Source: Macrocystis pyrifera
Taxonomy: Eukaryota; Sar; Phaeophyceae; Laminariales; Laminariaceae
Direction: 5' to 3'
NCBI GenBank assembly: GCA_031763025.1
Contig: JASSKH010000020.1
Span: 1,767,756-1,831,755 of the forward strand
Length of the DNA: 64,000 nt
This document shows, in pieces, positions 10,951-23,036 of the stretch. A program made the translations under genes and the position numbers. The notes below the pieces were generated by a model that was not told the origin of the DNA, did no database searches, and was given only the letters and a program-made list of their open reading frames with translations. Every line of letters starts with the position of its first letter. Position 1 is the first letter of the stretch.

Positions 10951-12858
10951 TGTGAAGTGATGGCCGACGTAGGGCAAGCGTAGGGGACGCAGGTGTATCT
11001 GGCAGCTTGGAAGCAATGCGTCGCTTCTTCTGGTTTAGATATTATTTATTGATGGCGAGAGCTGAGTAGGTGCTTTGGCAGAGAAGTGAGAGGTAGGGGG
11101 GGGGGGCTCGATACCCAGATATACTCGTCCCACCCCACGCCACAACTCTCCTAAATTCCTCTTATCTGATGTACTCTCAAATAAATTTCCCATGGCTACC
11201 TGTCGTTCTTCTGCTAATATAAGAACTTCTCATTTTATGGTCGTATCTCCCTTAAGAAACATTATTCTCGTCTAATGGGCTATCCGCCTTAGAGAACACT
11301 CCTAGAAGGGCGTTACTCTCGACTAACGGAATGTCCGCCGGTTTAATCCATTCTTTGGATTATTCTCGTACTCCTGAGACTACAATACTGCAAACTATAT
11401 TATCTATTTCTATAGCCCATGAGTACTTCACTCATATCATTTTAGCCCACCCTGAATAGTCATATATGCAGACCACAAGATGGTCGAAGGATGATGACCA
11501 AGCTCATCCCAAAACGACCAGGAAAAGGTGGCCGAAGATGCGGCTATTCGAAAGAAAAGAAATGAGGCTATAGATTCCCCCACACCTCGTAGTAAGACCC
11601 AAACACCACGAAGGCGGGAGTGTTTACGTCGAACAACCGCTAAAAGGCAGACCAAAGGACAGGAAGACATATCTCAAAGCTGAAGTGAAAGGAGAAATCA
11701 GCGGAAGCGAAAACAAAGAGAGACGAAAGAAAAAGGAGACAGACGCCGGAGCGAAGGCTGAAGAAGATACCGAAGTGAAGGCAAAAGAAGGACGCAGACG
11801 TATTACTGGAGCCAATGTCTGGGGCCCAAGGAGGTACGAACGGGGGTTGTTCGCTGAGCCGGGTTGGCGAACGAAGAAACTCTCAAAAGGAGAGCGATCA
11901 CAATTCAAAAACATAAATATCCGGTAGGCGTCATGCCTTGTCTTGTGGCGAAGGTCCTAAAACATAGTAGACATCACGCGAGATAGAAGGAACACAGGTG
12001 CAGTGCTAGGAGGGCTGCGTACACCAGGGGCTGCTAAAACCAAGAAACGGAGCGAACAACGCGGCGTCTTGGAGACCTGCTCGTGGTGTGAACGATACCA
12101 GCATACGTAGCAAGGTAGTTAACTCAACAAGGACAGACTCAAAGACGGTATCGGCAAGAAGATCTGCGAGAAGATCGGCCTATTGCGCGCAGTTCAAGGT
12201 GGTAGAGAGCGCGGGGCTAGAGCAATATTACGGGGGTCCATAGTTAACACGACCTGTGGTGTACATAAAAACCTATATATTTACCTATTTTTACTAACAA
12301 AATTTGGTCCCGTTAACTTTGGACCCCCGTAATAGTGTTTGCAACTCGCCCAACGTGGGCGACACGGCAGGTGTGAAGTGATGGCCGAGATAGGGTAAGG
12401 GTAAGGGACGCAGGTGTATCTGGCAGCTGGGAAGCAGTGCTTCGCTTCTTCTGATTTTGATCTTCATTGATGGTGAGAGCTGAGGAGGTGCTCTGGTAGA
12501 GAAGTGAGAGGTAGGGGGGGGGGACTCGACACCCAGATATACTCGTCCCACCCCACGCCACAAGCTGTTCTAAATTCCTCTTATCTGATGTGCTCCTATC
12601 GAACTTTCCTATGGCTACCAGTCGGTCTTCTGCTAATGTAAGAACTGCTCATTTTATGGTCCTATCTCCGTTAAGGAACATTACTCTCGTCTAACGGGCT
12701 ATCAGCCCTAGACAACATTCCTAAAAGAACGTTACTCTCGACTAACGGAATGTCTGCCGGGTTAATCCATTGTTTGGATCATTCTCGTATTCCTGAGACT
12801 GCAAAACTGCAGACTATATTATCTATATCTATAGCCCATGAGTACTTGACTCATATCA
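10951..12858. mobile_element. LTR-type element fossil: two ~488-bp direct repeats around ~930 bp
   Basis: Direct repeats at 10951-11439 and 12372-12858 both begin TGTGAAGTGATGGCC and end ATATCA, with collinear similarity throughout, including GATACCCAGATATACTCGTC. The interior is short with no recognisable gag or pol, which fits a non-autonomous LTR element. A MITE (12228-12332) sits inside. No clear target duplication is seen. The repeats differ by perhaps 12-15% by eye, so it is old and broken. A simple segmental duplication is the alternative. Confidence 0.6.
12228..12332 (-). mobile_element. MITE-like palindrome, copy B
   Basis: 105 bp, same inverted repeats and TA flanks as 3493-3597, opposite internal orientation. 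It lies about 40 bases before the right direct repeat of the LTR-type fossil, so it inserted inside that element. Confidence 0.85.
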
Positions 12859-13117
12859 CACAGAGCACAGCAACAACAGCACACCAGCAGTGTCGAAAAC
12901 GTAGTTAACCGCTAGTAAAAGACTCGAAAAACTACTCGCCAAGTTGGAGCCGGAACGCATTCGTATATCATACAGGTAACACAGCAGCCTGCGAAGCAGC
13001 CTGTCGAGAAAATATGTCAGGAGATATGTCAAGCAAAAGGCAAAACGTGCCCTGTCGGAGGCCCGAGAATTCCACACTAACACGTAGTAAAGCGTCCGAG
13101 GGGATCTGTTGTCGTGC

Positions 13118-13205
13118 AGGTCATACGGGTATGCTCGGTAAAAATACTGGGAAGGTTTTGTGTTTTTTTTTTATTGGGTCCTGATTTTTTTTATCCCCCG
13201 CAACA
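13118..13205. mobile_element. Decayed MITE-like copy
   Basis: Contains CGGTAAAAATACTGGGAAGG, ATTGGGTCCTGATT and a CCCCCG end, in the order of the 105-bp family, about 125 bases before an intact copy. Confidence 0.45.
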
Positions 13206-13329
13206 GGTGCTACCCTCAGACCCTTGCAGTAGCGTGCACCTTTGTGTGTGTTTTGTTTGCCCATACGCAATGTATGTGTCTTTTTTTTTTTTAAGAGATT
13301 GATTGAGAAATATTTTCGTCGTTAAGCTA

Positions 13330-13434
13330 TTACGGGGGAACATAGTAAATGGGACCTACGGTACACACAAAACCTTATATATTTCCCTAATTTTACCAAC
13401 AATATTTGGTCCGATTAACTATGGTCCCCCGTAA
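13330..13434 (-). mobile_element. MITE-like palindrome, copy C
   Basis: 105 bp; both ends TTACGGGGG / CCCCCGTAA with TA on each side. One of the best-kept copies. Confidence 0.87.
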
Positions 13435-14699
13435 TAATGTCTTTAGCAAGCTGCGCGTCGTGCGTGCTACGTCTGATAAGAATACGTACGGAGTGTGTGA
13501 CCTTATTATGGTCTCATTTTTTTTTTTTCGCAAATCTTGGAAGAGTCGCTGTTGCTCGCTTTTTTTTGTGTAGCTTAATGTAGTATGAAACGGGAATAAA
13601 CGGCAGCCGCCGACTCAAGAGTTGATTAGCTGAAGGTTTCGTTTTTTTTTTTTTGTCCGTCGATCGCCCGCAACGACGCCGCCACCAGATCTTTGGTGGG
13701 GATTCAAAACCAAGAACAAAACGAACACGTCGGCATTTTCGACTCCCAAAATTAAATATGCCTGCATGTGACTCATTTAAACTCCCGTCCAAATGCTGTT
13801 TCGCCCTCTTCATACCTGGTATCGAGATGTATATCCTGCATGAGGCCATATAAAACCCGCAGTACGCGCCGCGATCAAAGTATCACGCACAGCTTGCAAA
13901 TATGAGTTTCGACGAATTCCTCGATATCTCAGCTGGCTTTTTTTTTATACATGCAGCAGTAGTAGTGGTAGTGGCAGCGGTGGCAGCCGTAGTACACGAT
14001 CGTAGACGTGGCCCACGGTCGACCCAGGTTCATGAACGATAACCGCAGCGTGAGAGTACAATTTTCTGAATTAGTATTTATTTACCGCTGAAAAAAACGC
14101 GAGATGATTTCACCTGCGAGGAGTTGCAAGGAGGTGGTGTAGTCGATTAGCACAGAGGCTTGAAATGGCGATCGATGCGAACGTATGTGCCTGAAGAGCT
14201 TACCCATTTTGGCTGCTACGGCCACTGCTCCCGACCTCAAAACACCGCGAGGTCATCTATCTAGAAACTTGCGCTCGATCACAGCTTCTAAAAAATTCTA
14301 GCTACTGTAGTTGGCACGCAGGTGGGTAGAGCGGCTCGTCATGTGGCGAGCTTCCTGTCCAGCTTTTGCTTGTTGAAGTAACGCTCGCTCGTAATTCTCC
14401 GCTCAAAGCTGATTTGTGAAAATATATATAAATATGCACGTGCGACCGTTTTTTCTCGCAATATTTTCTCTTTTTCTCCTTTTCTTTTTTCCTCCTTCCT
14501 TTTTTTGTGTGTGTGTGTTGTTGTGTTTCGTGTCTGTGTTTTCGTGCTTTCGCGTCTTTGTGTTCTTTGGTTTTGTGTTATCGTGTTTCGTTTTTTCATC
14601 TCTGTCGCCCCTTTTTCGTTCTTCGCTATCTTGTTTGTTTTTTGTGTAATCACTTGCGCTCTCCTTTTCGTTTTCCCGGCTTGATTTGCTGTTGTACGT

Positions 14700-14870
14700 A
14701 AGAGGTTGTGCAGGATATACATATTAATAGTAAAGATCCAACCCAGGAAATTATGTGCTTTTATAGGTGCTGGAGATTATACGGGTTGCACCCGGCAAAC
14801 ATGGCCTGTATATCATACATACAAGATCGGGACAGTATCTGTCTTGAAAGATTTGGCTCGTGAAATCGTT
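14700..14870 (+). repeat. GATCT-rich family, partial copy
   Basis: AGAGGTTGTGCAGGATATAC, CCAACCCAGG, CACCCGGCAAACATGGCCTG and CAAGATCGGGACAGTATCTG follow the order of the family. Confidence 0.65.
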
Positions 14871-15159
14871 TTTTTTTTTTTTTAATGTGTTTTGTCTCGT
14901 TTTGGTTGTGTGTTCTTGACGAAAAGGGATGGCTGGAGTACCTGCGACCGGAGTTCGTGAGAGGGGCGAGGGAGACGTGTCCGACGGAATGCGTTTTCAC
15001 GACTGACCGGGTGAGCAATAAATATACGCGAAGCGCGGGGGGGTAGGTATCGTTTCGTAGACTTGAGCGGGAAAAAACATGTCGAAAATCGAGCATTGAA
15101 GACTGTTCCAGAATCGGTAGCAACGCACGTCAAGGTAAAGGTGTTACGAGATCGAGATA

Positions 15160-15480
15160 TGCGCACCGCACCGTATGGTACTGAGAGACCCGCACCGCTC
15201 TGCACCGCACCGGGCCGCACGGTACGGTTACCACAACTCAAAACAGCCGCGCCGAATCGAACCGTGCCGCACCTGTCCACTTTCGCGAAAAGAATCACCG
15301 TGCAAGGCCTCAGTATCCCTTTCAGAACTGCAGTGCCGCTTCGGGCACAAAGGAGGAGGAGGAGGAGGAGGAGCAAACGGCCCCGCACCGTACGATTCCG
15401 AACTATACCCTACCGGGCCCCATCGCACCTTGTGATGATCCAAACCCTAATTATCCGCACCGCACCACTCGATACTGCAC
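15160..15480 (+). repeat. CGCACCG/CCGTACCG-type degenerate short repeat
   Basis: Frequent GCACCGCACCG, CCGCACGG and ACCGTACG units on a background of open but mutually inconsistent frames, including a 203-codon + frame (15063-15674) that is Arg/Thr/Pro-rich. I do not call a gene. Confidence 0.5.
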
Positions 15481-16527
15481 ACCGTGTGATTGGACTATGT
15501 AATATCAAACATGAAAATCCGCACCTCACCGCACCGCATCATACTATCCTGCACCCAGAAAAAAAACAGAACACACAACTGTTCGCTCTTTACTGGATTA
15601 GTGCCAAGCTTCGCTTTTTTGTGTGTTACCCACATCTCCGTCATGAACAAAATCCACGTTTTTGCTGTATTTGATATTTTCGCTCGCGTGCTGTTTACGT
15701 CTTTTGGGAAGGCAAAACCTGCGCCCTGTTCGAAGTTCGCTCGAGCACCTCTTGCGTGCCTCCATCTCCTTTTGATTATGCTAGAATTGTGCACTTTTGG
15801 AATCCACAGCCTTTGTGCGTCACCCGCATCCCCGCGATAAATAAGAAAACCTGCATGTTTTGTGCTCTTACGGTATGTGTAGGTCGCCCGCGCGCTGTTG
15901 TCATCTCTTGCGGTGAGAATGAACCCTGCACGCAGTAGGCACGTCGGTGTTCGAGTTCGCTCGAGCATCTACCTCCCTCGTTATTCTGGTTTGTCTTGGC
16001 GCTGTCCGAATCAATTGTGATGATGAAGGCCGCGCACACTACAGTAGTACGTACGGATAGTGATCGAGTTCGCTCGAGCGTCTATGTTGTTTCGTCCAGC
16101 GGCTAGGACACATCTCTATTGTTTCGCTCGCTCGCTCGCTCTCTTGCATGGCCGTTTCATCACGGCATGCGTGCTTGCCTTGTAGGGGTGACGCGTAGTG
16201 TTTTCTGGAGCTCCTCGCTAGAAGAGCTCCATACACCTCCATCTAAGACGGATTTTCGAGAAGATATGGTAGGCGTACCCTCGGTAAAAACAATAAATTC
16301 CGCCGCCTCTAGGGGATTTTAACGAACAGTGCTGTGCCTATGCAAGTGATGCTTGTAAATATTCCCGGTGAACATTGGGTAGTTCCTCGGTTAAGGAGCT
16401 ACCTCAGTCAGAAACGCCTCTGCCAAAATAGCGCAGCACGCATCTAAAAAACTCGCTTGATTAAAAACGCGCTTGTTCGTTCGTCCGTCCGGCTGTTCGC
16501 TCGCTCGCGCAGAGCCTTCTCCCAAAG

Positions 16528-16668
16528 GCGGACGGCGTTTTTTTTCACGGCGCCACCCACGACATACGCGAGGGCTTCCCCGTCAAGCCGAAGGGCGTCA
16601 AGTTCGTTTTCGTCAACTTGGAGCCCACTACGTTCAGGCCTATTCAGATTATCCTCAGGAACAAAGAG
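16528..16668 (+). CDS. GT10 exon A (N-terminal catalytic half)
   Basis: 47 codons, phase 0 at both ends. Acceptor AG at 16526-16527 follows a C/T-rich tract; donor is GAG|GTGACA. The peptide ADGVFFHGATHDIREGFPVK then PKGVKFVFVNLEP matches the GT10 pattern of a hydrophobic strand ending in F-H, followed by a lysine/proline-rich loop and the strand that ends in a SLESP-type motif, here NLEP. The region is GC-rich compared with the flanking introns. Confidence 0.77.
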
Positions 16669-19600
16669 GTGACAACGCAAACCTCCGCTCTCGTCTACGC
16701 TCGTCGCTGTTTGTCGGATGGGCGTTGTGTGACGCGGTTCGTTAGTCCAGGTTGTTTCGAATTCCTTTTTTGTTTGACAACGAATGCGCCCTTTCCCGAT
16801 AGGATACAAACACGTTTTTGTTTCGAAATCAAGTTAAAATTCATTGACATTGAAAGTTTATTTGCAAATAACTTTTTTTAGCTTTCCCGGTTAATATGGG
16901 CCCTTACATCCCCGCCTAGCAGCACAAGCAGCAGCAGGCAACACCACGCGCGTGTCGCATGTCCGTGGTGTACTGCTTTGGCTAGTTGCTTTATTGGACG
17001 CTGCGGTCCGTAGTCGGTCATCGCCACCTCTTTCTCTCCTGCCGTGCCGCTGTGCATGCGTGTGCGGTGTGTCGTGTGCGCCACGAAAAGTAATAATGTG
17101 GACATGTGGTAATATGTATGGTAGAATTTTCACGATGGCAGATTATGGAGTTGAAGGCGCGAGTTCGACCCTCGCAGAGATCTTTTTCTTCTTTTTTTTT
17201 TTTCACTTTTTTGTTTGTATCATGTACGTAACCCAGACAGCACAGACAACAGACAGCACATGACTAGTGCAGGGCTCGTGCTACAACCAGCTGTGGCTAC
17301 AACGTCGGGCACGCCCGCTGCCCGCCAGCAGAGCAGGAATCAACATCACCCGTGTGCAGGTCCGGGCTGTAGTGCTGTGGCTTCCAATGAACACGTACGA
17401 ACCGTTGCTTTTTTCTCTGACTCTGCGATCTGTAAGGCTGGGGGTCTCTGTTGTAATAGTGTGTGATACATGCATGCTGCCACAGACAGGTACACAACAC
17501 TGCTGCTGCATTGCGGTCTTCGGAGGCAGCCGAGTTTAGCCGACAGTTCCAGCCCCACCTTCGGTGCACCCTTTTCTATTTCTGTAAATATTGTCCCACT
17601 GCTGCGCTGCGGTGTTCCTAGCGTCACGCGTGTGTGTGCGGTGTGCGCCGGGTGTTGTGCGTGGAGTGCTTTCAAACCTTTTGTTTCTATCGGCAGCCCT
17701 TGGGTTTGTGCGCGAGAGGCCTTCTTCGCCGTGAGCGCCCCAACAGAGTCATGCATCAGCATCCCGACAAATACCAATGTTTGGCGGAATCGTTCAGAAA
17801 ATCTACAAAAAGCATTCAATGTCAACAGTTCCGCACTCTTTCCAGGTATGCTTTGCCCCCGAAAACGCAGGCGCATTTCTAGAAGGGTATATTAATAGTG
17901 CGTATGTCTGTATGTACAGCAGTAGCGTGCAGATATTTCGTAACGTTGCACTATTACATCATGTGCGTATGATGCAACATCGCATGCTGTTTGGCTTTCA
18001 ATTCGTTCTTGCGCCACTCCCCTATGCACGTCCCGGAGAACCTTGCACGAAGTATGGATCCCCCATATTGAGAGGAGCAAAGTCTGCTGCTGCGGAACTC
18101 AAGGAGAGTGCGTGTATATATGTGTATTGAAATGTTTCTGTTCTTTCATGGGTAGGGTTTTGTTGCCCATATAGAAAGAACTAAGAACTCGTAGATGCTG
18201 GTATATCCTAGGATTTCCAGGCATGCCCAATATGCGTTCTTCCGAGTGAAATTGGATTTGAAGATTGCACCCCCGTCCGTCCGTCCGTCCGTCGGTAACA
18301 CGTACGTGGTGTGTTTTGAGCACCCCCGCCTCATATTGAACCCTAAACGTTTCAATCACAAGCAGATCATGGCTGGAAAGCTGGAGTCAACGACTTTCAG
18401 CAGAGCCTCTAGCCGACTGGTGCCCCTCTGTACCTATGTAGGGCGCTGAGTCGTGGAAATGGATATACGTTTCTTGATGAAATGGAGAGACGGCTGCTGT
18501 TACGGAAGCGGAGATGTTTTTTTCTTTACGTCCTTTTGCTTCGGTCGCTCAGAACCACTCGGCAGTGGTGACCGCTCCACTCATTGCTTTACAGTCTTAC
18601 CGGTACGCTGGGGCCGACCATTATTTCACACCTCTTGCTAGATCATGATCTATCTGTGCGTCTAGATCATCTAGTTCATCACCTGCCGTTGCGAGAGGTT
18701 GTGCAGGATCTGCCTTATAGGGCAGATCATCCAACCCAGAACACATTCGCTACATAGATCGTGCAGATTCTTTTGGGTCCTACCCGGCAACATGAGCTAC
18801 ATCACACGAAAGACCGGCAACACATCTGCCTTGTGTGGGGGATCTAGGTTACTAACTGTGGGAATCGATGGCCTGTCTGAGATGTGTGAATTATTTTCAT
18901 GTTCGTTTCTTGAGTGCAACTTCAGAGCCACTTACTGGAGTATTTGCGATTTTTTTTTTTTTTTTTTTTCTGCTCCAAAGACTCTCCCGAGGTAACTTTG
19001 TGAGGTAAATTCTTGAAAAAAGGCAAAAAAGTACTTGAGCGTAGTCAGGATTTCAGCAAAGCAAAAGTTGCGGTAACTTTTGGCTCTCTGTTTGATTGGC
19101 CTACACGCACCGAGCATTATCCCGATACAAGACGCATCTCAAATCTCGAAGGATCAAAACACCGAGCATCTTCCATGCCACCATGCTGCTTGCCGTACGT
19201 GTCACGACAACCGCTGGGAGCACAGAGGCTCGAAATCTGTAGCTTGGGTATAACGCGCACGAGCGACGTTGGATTGTGCCAGCGGGCCGCCATCGCTGCT
19301 ACGATATACGCTTTCGCACGCTTGGTGACGACGTGGAGGATGCGTCGTCCCAAAAAAGGACTCGTACTCACACTCGTATTCGTACTCGTGCTCGTAGAGA
19401 GCGCGACAGCATGACAGCTCGTGTATCATTTCGATTTCACCATACCGCGACTGCAGCAACAGCAGCAGTAGCAGCAGCAGCAGCGGCGGCGTCGGCGGCG
19501 GCGGAGCGGAGCGCGCCGGCGCTGTGGCGTGCGTAGGCCGAGCGCAGCAGCAGCAGCAGCAGCGGCGGCAGCAGCAGCAGCAGCAACAATCCAAAAATAG

Positions 19601-22600
19601 AAGCTGGGTGGCGCTGGTGCTGGTGCTTGCTGGTGCTGGTGCTGGCGCTGACGCTGTTTATTTTGGTGCTCAAGCTGCCCCTAGCTGAGGCTAACGCTAG
19701 CTAGCTGCCGCTTGCTGTGCTGCTGCTTGTAGTCGTGGGGTGGCAGTGGTGGCACCGCGGTCAACTCTGCCGCCGAAACGTTGATGGGCTGCCGTTGCTA
19801 CTTGCACGCTGTTTTTTTTTTGTTTTTCGTTTTTTTTTTTTTGTTTGCCACGTTGCCTCACCTCCCCACTTCCCTTCATTTGGTTTACCTCACTCGCGAA
19901 CACACTACAATCAGGAAGGGCAGAAAATTCACTTTTTTTAGTGAAAGTAAAGTTTTTTTTTTTTTTTTACTTCTGTCTTCTATCGCCAACACTCTACTTG
20001 CTCATAGTGGCCTAAACGCGGCAGTCATATTACTGGTATCATACCCCCCCGCTGTGGTACATATAGCTTGGGTTGGCGTCGGTTGACGACGACGCTATAA
20101 AACACGCCTCTCACTGCGTGAGTTTGGCAGCCAGGGTACCGTTTGTTTTTTTTTGGCGGTTACCACGACTGGCGGTCGAGTTATGTCATTTTTGTACGGA
20201 GAGAAGCTTTACTCCGCACAAGGGAGTTGATCGTATCACGCAGGGTGTCACCCACGAACCAGTTACATAGTACACCCATTTACTGTCTCGGGAAGTGGCC
20301 ACACCGGAAATCAAATGACTTCATTGACGCTGTCATCCATATGAAAGCAAATCCGCCTCAAAAGCGGTTCTTGGTAGGATGCAGCTCACCCATCATGTGA
20401 CTCGCCCAACACCTCACGGCGCTTCACGCTTGGTGCAAGCAATGTCTGCCTGGTCGGTGAAAACCCGACGTGCTCCGTCCCGGCATTGTAGGGATTCAAT
20501 GGTCTATGGTCATACGACTGCGGCCATGCATGACAATGAGTACCCCCCCCCCCCCCCCCCTCCCCCCTCCGCTACCATAGCGCCGCTTAGGAAACTATGA
20601 GATAAGAGTGAGTGCCCTGACATTTAGTTGGCAACAGTTGCAGGAAGGAGGACGACTCTCAAAACCTAAACTGCGCCTCCGTCCCCCCCCCCCCCCCCCC
20701 CCCCCCCCCGCTCCGTGTTTTTTTTAATCAGTGCATGTCTCACTTTGATCTGACCATGACGTACGAGAGAAGCAGCGATGTCCCCCTAGGCTACGTGGGC
20801 AGCACATCCACCTCCAAGTACTTCAATTCGCGTAAGGCGACCTTCGAGGTATGTGAACCTTTTCTACCGTATGATTTGTTTTTGCTCCCACCTCCCCTCC
20901 TCTCTCTCCCCTCCCTTCTCCTCCCTACCCTCCTCCGTCCCCGCCTCTCTCCCCATTTCGCTCCCCCATCCCCTCTCTTTCTCTCTCTCCGCCTCCCCCC
21001 TCTCCCCCCCCCCCGTCGAAGGGCAAGCAGGGTTTAGGGCAAACGTAGCTGCGTAGACCATGTGTACACCTTAGGTAAAAGATAATCCAATGTAGGAAAG
21101 ACGCGGGACTGATAACGTACTGTTTCTTTGTAGATGCACGGAAAGCCTACGACACAGTATGGAGAAATATATTGTGGAAAAAACTGTGGGAAATAGGGAT
21201 CAGAGGAAAGATGTGGAGAAGAATGAAAAATATGATGGAATGTGCGAGGAGTGCTGTGATGCTGGACGTGGAAATATCGAAGCATGTTGACATTTTACAA
21301 GGAGTTGCACAGGGATGTACAGTATCACCTAGTATATTGAAAATATATATATATATATATAAACGACCTGATAGTAGCAGACGAAGCAGCAAAGCAGGGG
21401 GTCACGGTGGGGGAAGATACGGTGTCGGAATTGATGTTTTCGGATGTCTTCGTAAGGGTTTCAGAAACACACGAAGGATTGCAGAAGCGAATAGAGAAGG
21501 CGCTAGAATACACTAGGAAATGGAGGGTGACGGCGAACGTCAAGAAATACGCAGTAGTTGTTTGTAACGAAGATAAGGTGAACCCGATGAATTTCAGTTG
21601 GAAGTAGAAAGAAGATGAATTGCCGATCGTAGACCAGTATGCATACCTTGGCGTAGATATCTCAAAATACTGCTCTTGGGATACACATATAGAGCAAGTA
21701 ATAGGAAAGGGTAAAACACGTGTAAGCAAGATGGATGCGATCCTAACAGACTCGCACCTTGACACAAGAGATGTATCGTGATGAATGTGATAGTACCAAA
21801 GCTAGATCATGGAGAAGTATGGGAAGGGAACGCGAAACTCGTAAAACAGTTGGAAACAGTACAAATGACAGCAGCTAAAAAAATCCCAAGATGCTCAAGT
21901 ACGACTAGTAACACAGTATTAAGAGCAGAACTGGATATGCACCCACTCAAGACAAATACAAACATGAGAAAGTCGAAATGACATTATAAAGTAAGGAACA
22001 CGCAAAAAAAGGAGTTGCCAGCCGTGGTTGATAGAGAGCTGTACGGGAGAAAGTAACAAAAGGGCCAGCTGGAATATGGTGGGATGGCGTAGTTGAGAAA
22101 GTATGGACAGATATAGGGGGAAACCAAGAGGTGATGTTCGCCGGGAAGTTTGGGAGGTACAAGGCAGAAGTAGGAGAAAGGATAGAAAGAAGAGAAAGTC
22201 TAGCGCTAAGAAACAAGGTGGAATCGGAAAAACACTCGGAGATATACGGGGGATTGAGGGAAGGAATAGGAATGAAAACGTATTTGCATGGCCCAATGGA
22301 CTTCGCGAAAACGCTGGAACTGAGCTTTCGTGTAGGTGACCTGAGACCTGCCAGAAAGGAGAAAGAGGCATACCAGTAGACGGCAGGAGGAAGTAGATGC
22401 ACAGATGTGCCCGTGTGGCGAAGCAATAGAGTAGAACTCACACAGTAGGAGAATGTGAAATATCCGAGGAGGAACGGGATGCGTTAGAAGAGATGAGGGA
22501 AACAGACGAATGTGACATGAAGGAGTTTGATACACTAGATAGCAACGAGAAAACGATCGCTATCCTAGGAGATAGATGGTGGCCACAGGCGGCCAAAGAG

Positions 22601-22765
22601 GAAGGGGATAAGATTAGGAAAAAAAAAACCATGTAACGTATGGAAATAACGTAGTGAGCGCCCAATTGTTGGAGGTGTCCCTATTGGGAGTAGGAACGGT
22701 GCTCCGTCTCAAAAGGGATGCGTGGTCAATGGTCAAGTGACTAAGGCAAGCAACAAATGAGTACG

Positions 22766-22796
<31 letters not shown>

Positions 22797-23001
22797 TCCC
22801 TCCCCCCATCCGCCCCCTCTCCCCCCCCCCCCCCCCCCCAACTTATTCTCTCTCGTCTGCCTCTCTTCCCTCTTCACTTTTCCCCTCTCCCCTCTCCCCT
22901 TCATTCTCCCACTCCGCCTCCCACCCCCCCCCCCCCCCCCCCCCCCCCCCCCGTTTTCCGTCCTTCCTTCTCTCCCCCCCCCGTCGCCCCTCCCTGTGTC
23001 T

Positions 23002-23036
<35 letters not shown>

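Noticed and set aside
15063-15674. 203-codon + strand open frame
   Set aside because: Overlaps - strand frames of similar length over a CGCACCG-type repeat; Arg/Thr/Pro bias without motifs.
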